A DNA stretch of 64,000 nt from UBA11524 sp964464815 (GTDB lineage Bacteria > Bacillota > Clostridia > Christensenellales > Aristaeellaceae): positions 1-64,000 of the forward strand of contig CAYXHF010000001.1 in assembly GCA_964464815.1 (NCBI GenBank). Reading direction: 5' to 3'. Below, one piece after another: positions 48,341 through 56,709 of the stretch. How positions within the stretch are numbered: position 1 is the first letter of the stretch; the number at the start of each line of letters is the position of its first letter. Both the position numbers and the translations under genes were made by a program. The notes under the pieces were generated by a model that worked only from the letters and a program-made list of their open reading frames with translations, was not told where the DNA came from and searched no databases.

Positions 48341-48369
48341 AGTATAACGAAGACAAGCCATTTTGTCAA
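48341..48369 (-). promoter_or_regulatory. Promoter of glutamine synthetase III
   Basis: On the minus strand TTGACA, 17 bases, TATACT. The transcript would start only about 10 bases before the leader hairpin. Confidence 0.85.
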
Positions 48370-48477
48370 GACGATTCACACAAATTTTTTTCTTAATTTC
48401 CGGGAAAATGTTCGGGAAACAGGTGCGAAAAGGCGAGAAAATGGGGTATGGAGAAGGAAAGTTGCTTGATTTAGCAA

Positions 48478-48772
48478 GCGGCAACAATCCTTCCGGCGCT
48501 TCGCGCCACCTTCCCTTACACAAGGAAGGCTTTGTCTTATGCCGGGCAGTCGGTGCAACCATGCGTATGTTTTGATGAGGCAGNNNNNNNNNNNNNNNNN
48601 NNNNNNNNNNNNNNNNNNNNNNNNNNNNNNNNNNNNNNNNNNNNNNNNNNNNNNNNNNNNNNNNNNNNNNNNNNNNNNNNNNNTCCTTGCTCCAACCCAA
48701 TCCACCTTCATCGAAGGCGTCTCCGAAGGGTTCAAAGGGGCGACCGGAAAGCCCCTTTGGAAGCGACAAGCC
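48478..48772. repeat. Gapped intergenic palindromic-repeat region
   Basis: Left of the gap: GGCGC-TTC-GCGCC and CCTTCC/GGAAGG hairpins. Right of the gap: CAAAGGGGC/GCCCCTTTG around a 9-base loop. The surrounding text is of the low-complexity kind seen in multi-copy intergenic repeats, and assembly failed here. It is not the same family as the 3.2/23-kb repeat. No gene is supported. Confidence 0.55.
48584..48683. other. Assembly gap (100 N)
   Basis: Exactly 100 N between glutamine synthetase and maltose phosphorylase; true length unknown, so gene content between them may be incomplete. Confidence 0.98.
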
Positions 48773-48822
48773 AAGACAAGCAACAAGAAACAAATCAAGA
48801 GCCGCAAAAAACTTCCATCTTC

Positions 48823-48851
48823 TTGACAAATGCGCACAAAAGCATTATTGT
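48823..48851 (+). promoter_or_regulatory. Promoter of the maltose phosphorylase gene
   Basis: TTGACA, 17 bases, TATTGT. It leaves a leader of about 30 bases. Confidence 0.65.
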
Positions 48852-48886
48852 AAGTAAGAAAAAAATTACCTGGAGGCGGATAAAGA

Positions 48887-51151
48887 ATGAGCTTTCCTGT
48901 CCATCCCTGGAAAGTCGTGGAACGTGGCTGGCAGGCCGAAACCCATCGTTTCGCGGAATCCCTGATGTCCCTGGCAAATGGCTATATGGGCTTGCGTGGC
49001 AATTTCGAGGAGGATTACTCCGGCGAAACGTTCCAGGGAACCTACCTGGGCGGCGTGTGGTTTCCGGATAAAACCCGCGTGGGCTGGTGGAAAAAGGGCT
49101 ACCCAGCGTATTATGGAAAGGTCGTCAATACCGTCAATCTGATTGGCGTGCATGTGGTCATTGACCAGCACCCGCTGGATTTGAGCCGCGCCACCGTCTG
49201 GGAGTATGAGCGCGAGGTCGATATGCGAATCGCCGTGCTGTATCGCCATGCGTGTGTGGATATGGATAAGGGGAGCCTGACGCTGGACACGTGGCGCTTT
49301 GTGTCGCTGGATACAAAGGAGCTGCTGTGTATCCGCTATCAGGTGACGCCGTCGTTTGATTGCCATATGGAGGTATCGCCGTATCTGGATGGCAATGTGC
49401 GTAATGAGGACGCGAATTATGGCCAGACCTTCTGGAATATGGTCGATGGCGAGGGCTGGGACGAAAAGGGCTGTGTGCTGGTGCAGACAAAGCCCAATTT
49501 CTATGGCGTGGAGCGCTTCACCGTCGCGGCGGCCATGGCAAGCCAGGTGGATGGTCTGGATTATATCGACACGGCGGCAAAGGCCGGGTATAGCGCAAGC
49601 CTCTATGCAGGTGAGGTCAAGACGGGCACAACGGTGCGGCTGGAAAAGTTTGTGGCGGTGTATACCAGCCGTGACCATGCCAAGGATACCCTGATGGACC
49701 TGGCCGTGAAGGCCGCCGAGGAGGCGCGTGACCGTGGCTGGGAGGCATGCCTGAAGGCGCATAGCGCCGCATGGCAGAATCGCTGGAGCATGGCCGATGT
49801 GCAGATTGAGGGCGATGATAGCGCACAGCAGGGCATCCGCTTTAACCTCTTCCACCTGATGAGTACCTATACCGGCAACGATGCACGGCTGAACATCGGC
49901 CCGAAGGGCTTCACGGGAGAGCGCTTTGGCGGCGCAACGTATTGGGACACGGAGGCATACTGCCTGCCGGTGTTCCTGGCCATTGGTGGTGCAGACACGG
50001 CGCGGCAGCTGCTGCTCTATCGCTATCATCATCTGGATGCGGCGCGCCAAAATGCGCAGAATCTGGGCATGCCCGGTGCGCTCTACCCGGTATCGACCAT
50101 CACGGGCAATGAGTGCCATAATGAATGGGAGGTTGCCTTTGAGGGCATCCACCGAAACGCGGCCATCGTGCATGCGATTTATGAGTACACGATGTATACG
50201 GGCGACGAAACGTACCTGCTGCATGAGGGCGTGGAGGTCATGGCGGAGGTGGCCCGCTTCTGGGCGGGACGCGTGCATCTGAATCAGCGCACGCAGAAGT
50301 ACATGATTCACGGCGTGACCGGCCCGAATGAGTACGAAAACAACGTCAATAATAACTGGTATACCAACCGTATGGCGGCGTGGTGCCTGGAATACTTCAC
50401 GGATACGTGCGAAAGGCTGGACGCGGAGCGCCTGGAGGAACTGCATGTGACGCAGGAGGAAATCCAGCACATGCGCGATATTGCGCAGCGTATGTACTAC
50501 CCTGATGACCGTGGTCTGGGCATTTTCCCGCAGCACGATGCGTTCCTGGATAAGGATTTGCACCCGGCGTCGGAGATTCCGCCGCAGGAGCGTCCGCTGT
50601 ATCTGCACTGGTCGTGGGATCGCATCCTGCGCTCGGGCTATATCAAGCAGCCGGACGTGATGATGGGACTGTACTTCCTCAATTACCTTTACGACACGGA
50701 CACGATTCGCCGGAATTTCAACTTCTATGCGCCCTTGACGCTGCATGAATCCAGCTTGTCACCGTGCATTCACTCCATTTTGGCGGCGCAGATTGGCGAA
50801 AAGGATCTTGCGGTGGCGATGTATAAGAGCACGGCGCGCTATGACCTGGATAATATCAATCAGGATACGCGCGACGGCCTGCACATCACCAGCATGTCCG
50901 GCTCGTGGCTGGCACTTGCCAAGGGCTTTGCGGGCATGCGCACGCTGGGCGGCTTGCGCTTTGCGCCGTTCCTGCCGGAGTGCTGGAATGGATACGGGTA
51001 TAAGTTTAACTACCGTGAGCGTGTGGTTGAGGTGCGCGTAAAGCCCAGGGGCGTGACGCTGACGCTATTGTCGGGCGATGCGCTGGATGTGGAAATCTAC
51101 GGCCACACATACCTGCTGGAGGATGCATTGACTGTGCCGCTGGAAAGATAA
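48887..51151 (+). CDS. Glycoside hydrolase family 65 phosphorylase, probably maltose phosphorylase
   Basis: Cleaves maltose with phosphate to beta-glucose-1-P and glucose, saving ATP. 754 residues. N-terminal beta-sandwich (NGYMGLRGNFEEDYSGETFQ), then an (alpha/alpha)6 barrel with GERFGGATYWDTEAYCLPV, the general acid Glu482 in VTGPNEYENNVNNNWYTNR, and the phosphate site in LHESSLSPCIHS. Kojibiose and trehalose phosphorylases share the fold; length and the NEYENNVNNNWYT text favour maltose. No beta-phosphoglucomutase, sugar transporter or LacI regulator is beside it, though the assembly gap lies upstream. GGAGG precedes the ATG. Confidence 0.85.
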   Translation: MSFPVHPWKVVERGWQAETHRFAESLMSLANGYMGLRGNFEEDYSGETFQGTYLGGVWFPDKTRVGWWKKGYPAYYGKVVNTVNLIGVHVVIDQHPLDLSRATVWEYEREVDMRIAVLYRHACVDMDKGSLTLDTWRFVSLDTKELLCIRYQVTPSFDCHMEVSPYLDGNVRNEDANYGQTFWNMVDGEGWDEKGCVLVQTKPNFYGVERFTVAAAMASQVDGLDYIDTAAKAGYSASLYAGEVKTGTTVRLEKFVAVYTSRDHAKDTLMDLAVKAAEEARDRGWEACLKAHSAAWQNRWSMADVQIEGDDSAQQGIRFNLFHLMSTYTGNDARLNIGPKGFTGERFGGATYWDTEAYCLPVFLAIGGADTARQLLLYRYHHLDAARQNAQNLGMPGALYPVSTITGNECHNEWEVAFEGIHRNAAIVHAIYEYTMYTGDETYLLHEGVEVMAEVARFWAGRVHLNQRTQKYMIHGVTGPNEYENNVNNNWYTNRMAAWCLEYFTDTCERLDAERLEELHVTQEEIQHMRDIAQRMYYPDDRGLGIFPQHDAFLDKDLHPASEIPPQERPLYLHWSWDRILRSGYIKQPDVMMGLYFLNYLYDTDTIRRNFNFYAPLTLHESSLSPCIHSILAAQIGEKDLAVAMYKSTARYDLDNINQDTRDGLHITSMSGSWLALAKGFAGMRTLGGLRFAPFLPECWNGYGYKFNYRERVVEVRVKPRGVTLTLLSGDALDVEIYGHTYLLEDALTVPLER

Positions 51152-51179
51152 TCATACGAAAACAGCCTGGTTCATATAT

Positions 51180-51218
51180 ACAGGGTGTAGGGAGAAAATC
51201 GCCTGCACCTTGTTTTTT
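51180..51218 (+). terminator. Rho-independent terminator of the phosphorylase gene
   Basis: CAGGGTGTAGG and CCTGCACCTTG pair with two G-U pairs around a 10-base loop, followed by six T. Confidence 0.75.
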
Positions 51219-51296
51219 GTTGCGCCAAACGAAAAAGTCTGCGATTTCCCGGCGTGGAAAGCGTCTCAAGCCCTGTTCTTTTTTCGGGAAATGTGC

Positions 51297-51302
51297 TATA
51301 AT
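51297..51302 (+). promoter_or_regulatory. -10 box of yerC-pcrA-ligA
   Basis: TATAAT; the -35 position (TGTTCT at 17 bases) is weak. The leader is about 60 bases. Confidence 0.45.
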
Positions 51303-51363
51303 GAAGCTATGCGCAGAACAATGCGCCAGAGGGTCGGTCTTGACCGAAGAAGGAGTACGATAT

Positions 51364-51675
51364 ATGTTTGAGCCGCGAATCAAGAATGAACAAACGGACT
51401 TGCTGATGAAAGCCCTGCTGACGCTCAAGTCGGAGGACGAGGCATATCGCTTCTTCGAGGACCTTTGCACGGTTGCGGAGATGAAGAGCATGGCCCAGCG
51501 AATGGAAGTTGCCAAAATGCTCAGGGAACATGCCACCTATCAGGAGATTGCCCGTCAAACCGGGGCATCCTCTGCCACCATCAGCCGTGTCAACCGAGCC
51601 CTGCTCTATGGGGTGTCCGGTTATGAAAAGGTGTTGGATACGCTGGAAAAGACGCAGTGTGACCAGCAACCATAA
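51364..51675 (+). CDS. yerC: YerC/YecD-family TrpR-like regulator
   Basis: 103 residues. Trp-repressor superfamily: FFEDLCTVAEMKSMAQRMEV and the helix-turn-helix HATYQEIARQTGASSATISR with VNRAL. In Bacillus yerC heads the yerC-pcrB-pcrA-ligA cluster; the same order without pcrB is seen here. Effector unknown. Start: MFEPRIKNEQ with AAGGAG 8 bases upstream. Confidence 0.9.
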   Translation: MFEPRIKNEQTDLLMKALLTLKSEDEAYRFFEDLCTVAEMKSMAQRMEVAKMLREHATYQEIARQTGASSATISRVNRALLYGVSGYEKVLDTLEKTQCDQQP

Positions 51676-51775
51676 TTTGTTGCAGAAAAGCAGAAAGTGT
51701 CCGCCAATGGGAAAGGGTGCGTCAAACGCCGTCCTGTATCCCGGCGGGCTGGACAGAAAGTTTTGAGGTAACAAG

Positions 51776-54073
51776 ATGGATTTGAGTATGCTCAACCCGC
51801 AGCAGCGCCTTGCAGCCGAAACGCTGGAAGGCCCGGTACTGATTCTGGCCGGTGCAGGCTCTGGCAAAACACGTGCCCTGACCTGCCGTGTGGCGAATTT
51901 GATGGCGCATGGCGTGCCGGCGTATCATATTCTGGCGCTGACCTTTACCAACAAGGCCGCCAAGGAAATGAAGGAGCGCATTGCCGTGCTGGTGGGCGAT
52001 GAAGCCAATGATGCATGGGTCTCCACGTTCCATGCCACCTGCGCCCGCATTTTGCGCCGCGATATTGAAAAATTGGGGTACTCCCGCTCGTTTGTGATTT
52101 ATGATGACGATGATCAGGCGGCGGTACTCAAGGAAATCCTCAAGCGCTTGAACATTGATGACAAATTCCTGCCGATTCGCGAATTGAAGTCCAAGATTTC
52201 GGACGCGAAGAACAAGCTCATGGGCCCGTCGGAATGGTTCGAGCATTCGGAGCGGGATTTCCGTTCCCAGCAGATTAAGCGCGTTTTCCTCGAATACGAG
52301 ACGCGCCTGCGCGCCCTGAACGCGCTGGACTTTGACGATTTGCTGGTGCGCACGCTGGAACTGATGGCCGAGCATCCGCCGGTGCTGCAATACTACCGCC
52401 AGCGCTTCCAGTACGTGATGGTGGACGAGTATCAGGACACGAACTATGCGCAGTATATGCTGGTCAAGCTCCTGACGGATGAAAGCCGCAATCTGTGCGT
52501 CGTGGGCGACGATGACCAGTCCATTTACGGCTGGCGCGGCGCGGATATCCGCAATATTCTGGACTTTGAGAAGGACTATCCGGATGCGAAGGTGATTAAG
52601 CTGGAGCAGAACTACCGCTCCAGCGCCAACATTCTGGATGCCGCCAATCAGGTGATTGCCCACAACTCCGGCCGCAAGGAAAAGAAGCTGTGGACGGAGC
52701 AGCCGGAAGGTGAACTGATTCGCCTCTTTGCCGCGGGTGATGAACGCGAGGAGGCCGCATGGGTGTCCGACCGCATTCGCCAGATGAACCGGCACGGCGA
52801 ATCCTATGGCAATATGGCGATTCTCTACCGCACCAATGCGCAGAGCCGTGTGCTGGAAGAAATGCTGATGCGCTCGGCGATTCCCTACAAGGTGTTCGGT
52901 GGACAGAAATTCTATGACCGCAAGGAAGTGCGCGATGTCATTGCATACCTGCGCGTGATTGTGAATCCGTCGGACGATGTGTCCCTGCGCCGCATCATCA
53001 ATGTGCCCAAGCGTGCCATTGGTGACAGCACGGTGCAGGAGCTGATGAACCACGCACGGGAAAACAATATGCCGCTTTATAGCGCCCTGTCTGATATTCC
53101 TGAATCCCTGTCGGCGCGTCCGCGCAAGTGCGTGACGGACTTCTTCATGCTGATGACGATGCTGCTGGCGCTCAAGGAAACGATGTCCCTGACGGAATTC
53201 GTGACCACGCTGGTGGACAAGACGGGCCTTCTGGCACAGTACCAGAAGGAGGACTCCGACGAGGCGCGCAGCCGTGTGGAGAACATTCAGGAATTCATGG
53301 GCGCGGTCGAGGAATACGCCAAGGTGACGGACAATCCGACCTTGGAGGACTATTTGGAGAATGTGTCGCTTGTCACCGACCTGGATCAGCAGGAGGACGA
53401 GCGCGGCTATGTGACGCTGATGACGCTGCATTCGGCCAAGGGTCTGGAATTCCCCAATGTGTTCATGACGGGCATGGAAGAAGGCATTTTCCCGTCTGCA
53501 CGCAGCTTGCAGGATGACACGCGCATGGAGGAGGAACGCCGCCTGTGCTATGTGGGTATCACGCGCGCGCAGAAGCGACTGTTCATTTCCCGCGCCACGC
53601 AGCGCATGCTCTACAATCAGGTGAACCGCAATGCGCCCAGCCGCTTCTTGCAGGAGATTCCTGCGCGTCTGATGACGGACGAAATGGCGACCATGCGTGA
53701 GCATTTCGGCGATCGTGCGCAGATGCAGGGCAGAACCCGCAATCAGTACAATCGCGGCGGTGCAACACCGCGCACCACGCCAAGCAGCACACCGACCGTC
53801 CGTCCGGGCGGCAGTGGCCTGAAGGGGCTGAATATTCCCGGCGTGCAGAAGGGCTTTGGCTTTTCGCAGTCGCCGGCGCGTCAGCTCTCCGACAGCGTGC
53901 TACAGAATATGTATCAGCCCGGCGACCGTGTGCGCCACCTGAAATTCGGCGAAGGTACGGTGCTGGAAGTGACCGGCACGGGCAGCACAAGCCGCATTAA
54001 AATCGAATTCACGGCCTACGGTGTGAAGGAATTCGCACTGACGGTAGCGCCGATTGTCAAGGTGGAGGATTAA
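51776..54073 (+). CDS. pcrA: ATP-dependent DNA helicase PcrA (UvrD family)
   Basis: 3'-5' superfamily 1 helicase in repair and plasmid replication. 765 residues. LNPQQRLAAETLEGPVLILA with Walker A AGAGSGKT (25-32), motif Ia ALTFTNKAAKEMKERI, DEYQDTNYAQY (motif II), GDDDQSIYGWRGAD (motif III), VTLMTLHSAKGLEFPNVF (V) and YVGITRAQKRL (VI). The C-terminal 50 residues (GDRVRHLKFGEGTV) form the RNA-polymerase-binding Tudor-like domain. GAGG precedes the ATG; ligA starts 3 bases after the stop. Confidence 0.95.
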   Translation: MDLSMLNPQQRLAAETLEGPVLILAGAGSGKTRALTCRVANLMAHGVPAYHILALTFTNKAAKEMKERIAVLVGDEANDAWVSTFHATCARILRRDIEKLGYSRSFVIYDDDDQAAVLKEILKRLNIDDKFLPIRELKSKISDAKNKLMGPSEWFEHSERDFRSQQIKRVFLEYETRLRALNALDFDDLLVRTLELMAEHPPVLQYYRQRFQYVMVDEYQDTNYAQYMLVKLLTDESRNLCVVGDDDQSIYGWRGADIRNILDFEKDYPDAKVIKLEQNYRSSANILDAANQVIAHNSGRKEKKLWTEQPEGELIRLFAAGDEREEAAWVSDRIRQMNRHGESYGNMAILYRTNAQSRVLEEMLMRSAIPYKVFGGQKFYDRKEVRDVIAYLRVIVNPSDDVSLRRIINVPKRAIGDSTVQELMNHARENNMPLYSALSDIPESLSARPRKCVTDFFMLMTMLLALKETMSLTEFVTTLVDKTGLLAQYQKEDSDEARSRVENIQEFMGAVEEYAKVTDNPTLEDYLENVSLVTDLDQQEDERGYVTLMTLHSAKGLEFPNVFMTGMEEGIFPSARSLQDDTRMEEERRLCYVGITRAQKRLFISRATQRMLYNQVNRNAPSRFLQEIPARLMTDEMATMREHFGDRAQMQGRTRNQYNRGGATPRTTPSSTPTVRPGGSGLKGLNIPGVQKGFGFSQSPARQLSDSVLQNMYQPGDRVRHLKFGEGTVLEVTGTGSTSRIKIEFTAYGVKEFALTVAPIVKVED

Positions 54074-54076
54074 CGT

Positions 54077-56044
54077 ATGGCAGAGGCAATGCGCCGGATG
54101 CGCGTCCTGGCGGATGAATTGAACCGCGCTTCCCAGGCCTACTATTTCACCAGCGAGCCCATCATGTCCGACATGGAATGGGACAAGCGCTATGATGAAT
54201 TGTCGATGCTGGAGAAGGAGACGGGTGTCGTCCTGCCGGATTCGCCGACCCATCGCGTGGGCGGTGAGGTGATGACGGCGTTTGCACCGCATACGCACAT
54301 CAATCGCTTGTGGAGCATGGACAAGGCACAGTCCATCGGTGCGGTGGAGGATTGGATTCGCCGCACCGAAAAGCTCAGCGGGCAGGACGATTTGCGCTAC
54401 TGCGTCGAATACAAATTTGACGGCCTGACGCTGAATCTGACATATCGCGACGGCTGTCTGGTGCAGGCGGCCACGCGCGGCAACGGCATCACGGGCGAGG
54501 CGATTCTGGCGCAGGCTAAGACCGTCCGCACCGTGCCGCTGACGATTCCCTACAAGGGGCTGCTGGAGGTGCAGGGCGAGTGCATCATGCGTCTGTCGGC
54601 CCTGGACAAGTACAACCAGACGGCCAAGGAGCCGCTGAAAAACGCCCGGAATGCGGCCGCTGGTGCACTGCGCAACCTCGACCCGGCCGTGACGGCATCG
54701 CGCCATCTGGATGCATTCTTCTATCAGATTGGCACGATTGAAAATCCGCCGTATACCGATCAGCAGGGAATGCTGAATTTCCTGCGGGAGAACGGCTTCC
54801 AGGTTAGCCCGTATCTGGGACAGTGCCAGAGCATTGCGGAAATCGAAGCATGCATCCACGCCATTGAGGAGGAGCGCAGCAGCCTCGATTTCCTGATTGA
54901 CGGCGTGCTGGTGAAGGTCAGCGATTTGTCTGTGCGTGCCAGCATGGGCTACACAGATCGCTTTCCGCGCTGGGCGATTGCCTTCAAGTTTGAGGCTGAG
55001 GAGACGACAACGACCATCCGCAGCGTCACGTGGGACGTGGGTCGCACGGGCAAATTGACGCCGGTGGCGCATGTGGAGCCGGTTGACTTCTACGGCGTGA
55101 CGGTGCGCAAGGCAACACTGAACAACTGGGGCGACATTCAGCGCAAGCGCGTCGCTATTGGTGCGAAGGTCTGGATTCGCCGCTCCAACGACGTGATTCC
55201 TGAAATTATGGGGCATGTGGGCGATCCCGAAGAGGGCGAAACGCCCATCGAGCGTCCGGCCACTTGTCCGGCATGCGGGTCGGCGTTGATTGAACGCGGG
55301 GCGCATATCTTCTGCATGAACCGCGATAGCTGCCGTCCGCAGGCAGTGGCGCGAATCAGCCATTTCGCCAGCCGTGATGCCATGGACATTGAGGGCCTTT
55401 CCGAAAAGACGGCAGGGCAGCTCTACGACCAGATGAACGTGCGCGACCCGGCGGATTTGTACACCCTGACGCGTGAACAGGCTCTGACACTGGACGGCTT
55501 CAAGGAAAAGAAGGCGGACAACCTGCTTGGGGCGCTGGAAAAGAGCAAGCACTGCACGCTGGATGCATTCCTGTTTGCGGTGGGCATTCCGAACATTGGC
55601 CGCAAGACGGCACGCGATTTGGCCGCGAATTTCGGCACGTTGGAAAACGTGTCGCACGCCACGGCCGAGGAGCTGGTGGCCATCGACGATGTGGGCGACA
55701 TTGTGGCGCAGAGCGTCATCGAGTTCTTCTCCTTTGAGGAGAACCGTCGCATGATTGCGCGTCTGCTGGAGGCCGGTGTGACCCCGCAGGAGACGAAGAA
55801 GGTTGAGGGCGGCGTGTTTGACGGCATGAGCATTGTCGTCACGGGTACGCTGCCGTCGCTGTCACGCAAGGAGGCAGAGGAGCTGATTACCGCAAACGGC
55901 GGCAAGGCGGCCTCCTCGGTCAGCAAAAAAACCGCCTTCGTCGTGGCAGGCGAGGCGGCTGGCAGCAAGCTCACCAAGGCGCAGACCCTGGGCATCGAAG
56001 TGATTGACGAACAAGAGCTGCTGCGCCGGTGTGCTTCACACTGA
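54077..56044 (+). CDS. ligA: NAD-dependent DNA ligase
   Basis: Seals nicks in replication and repair. 655 residues. Domain Ia NAD-binding YYFTSEPIMSDMEWDKRYDE; adenylated Lys113 in EYKFDGLTLN. OB domain, a Cys4 zinc finger (CPACGSALIERGAHIFC with another Cys in NRDSC), helix-hairpin-helix repeats (FGTLENVSHATAEELVAIDD) and a C-terminal BRCT domain (GMSIVVTGTLPSLSRKEAEE). Coupled to pcrA by 3-base spacing, as in Bacillus. Confidence 0.96.
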   Translation: MAEAMRRMRVLADELNRASQAYYFTSEPIMSDMEWDKRYDELSMLEKETGVVLPDSPTHRVGGEVMTAFAPHTHINRLWSMDKAQSIGAVEDWIRRTEKLSGQDDLRYCVEYKFDGLTLNLTYRDGCLVQAATRGNGITGEAILAQAKTVRTVPLTIPYKGLLEVQGECIMRLSALDKYNQTAKEPLKNARNAAAGALRNLDPAVTASRHLDAFFYQIGTIENPPYTDQQGMLNFLRENGFQVSPYLGQCQSIAEIEACIHAIEEERSSLDFLIDGVLVKVSDLSVRASMGYTDRFPRWAIAFKFEAEETTTTIRSVTWDVGRTGKLTPVAHVEPVDFYGVTVRKATLNNWGDIQRKRVAIGAKVWIRRSNDVIPEIMGHVGDPEEGETPIERPATCPACGSALIERGAHIFCMNRDSCRPQAVARISHFASRDAMDIEGLSEKTAGQLYDQMNVRDPADLYTLTREQALTLDGFKEKKADNLLGALEKSKHCTLDAFLFAVGIPNIGRKTARDLAANFGTLENVSHATAEELVAIDDVGDIVAQSVIEFFSFEENRRMIARLLEAGVTPQETKKVEGGVFDGMSIVVTGTLPSLSRKEAEELITANGGKAASSVSKKTAFVVAGEAAGSKLTKAQTLGIEVIDEQELLRRCASH

Positions 56045-56068
56045 TTTCATCTGCATGGTTCATAATGA

Positions 56069-56611
56069 TTAACGAACGGTAGACGTGCGGTGCATCGCTT
56101 GTGCGAAAGCCGCTTGTGCAGGCGTCATGGCAGCGGCGGCTGATGCTGCGGAGGAGGCAGCAGGGCTGTCGCTGCCTGTTGCGCTATTGCTTTGGGTGAT
56201 GGGCGCGGCGTTCGGCGCGGTATTGTTGGCCTCCGTGGCTGGGGTCATTTCGGAAACGACATGTGTGTTGGGCGTGGCCGGGTTCATGGCAAACGCAGGG
56301 TCGGTCAGAATCTGTCCCGGCTGATAGCCTGGCAGGAGGAATGTGACGAACTTGATGGAGAAGATGTCACAAACCACATAGCGCAGGTTCAAGCTGTCAT
56401 ACAGCACGATGAACTGCGTGCCGACATAGTACAAAAAGCCCTGCCGTGAGATCAGATTGCCCGTGCCAATGAGAAAATCGACCAGCACGTAATTGCCGAT
56501 GTTTTCTTGCAGCACCTCCTGCATCGAGCCTTGGAAGCTGGCTGTGTCAAAATTCTGCGTTGGCGGCACTTGCAGCTGCTGCTGTGTCTGCATGGTTTCC
56601 TGCTCACTCAT
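56069..56611 (-). CDS. GerQ-like putative spore coat protein
   Basis: 180 residues. The central part (residues about 24-95) SFQGSMQEVLQENIGNYVLV, LISRQGFLYYVGTQFIVLYD and YVVCDIFSIKFVTFL resembles the short beta domain of GerQ/YwdL-type coat proteins, where a similar 'new line - peptide effect - displayed in' pattern occurs. The N-terminus is Gln-rich (MQTQQQLQVPPTQ) and the C-terminal half is low-complexity Ala/Thr/Ser/Asn/Pro. The match is by pattern only. AGGAGG precedes the ATG at about 12 bases. It is a single gene, divergent from the M50 protease. Confidence 0.55.
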   Translation of the reverse strand: MSEQETMQTQQQLQVPPTQNFDTASFQGSMQEVLQENIGNYVLVDFLIGTGNLISRQGFLYYVGTQFIVLYDSLNLRYVVCDIFSIKFVTFLLPGYQPGQILTDPAFAMNPATPNTHVVSEMTPATEANNTAPNAAPITQSNSATGSDSPAASSAASAAAAMTPAQAAFAQAMHRTSTVR

Positions 56612-56637
56612 GAAATAGAAGCACCTCCTTATTTGCC

Positions 56638-56653
56638 GGGCAGCATGCTGCCC
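56638..56653. promoter_or_regulatory. 16-bp perfect palindrome between divergent genes
   Basis: GGGCAGCATGCTGCCC is fully symmetric and sits in the 98-base space between the coat-like gene and the M50 protease. It could be an operator for either gene; no regulator is known to me for it. Confidence 0.4.
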
Positions 56654-56709
56654 ATGACTGCTTCACTGTATGCGCAGGAACTGGAATCCATGATGAAAAG
56701 AGGAAGAGA

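Noticed and set aside
48213..48356. 48-codon N-terminal extension of glutamine synthetase
   Set aside because: It would run through the leader terminator hairpin, lacks a ribosome site, and the AGGAGG-preceded internal ATG fits family length.
48866..50746. 626-codon open frame on the minus strand
   Set aside because: Antisense of the maltose phosphorylase gene; no family similarity and His-rich shadow composition.
51722..53704. 660-codon open frame on the minus strand
   Set aside because: Antisense of pcrA.
53900..55657. 585-codon open frame on the minus strand
   Set aside because: Antisense of pcrA and ligA, with no supported start.
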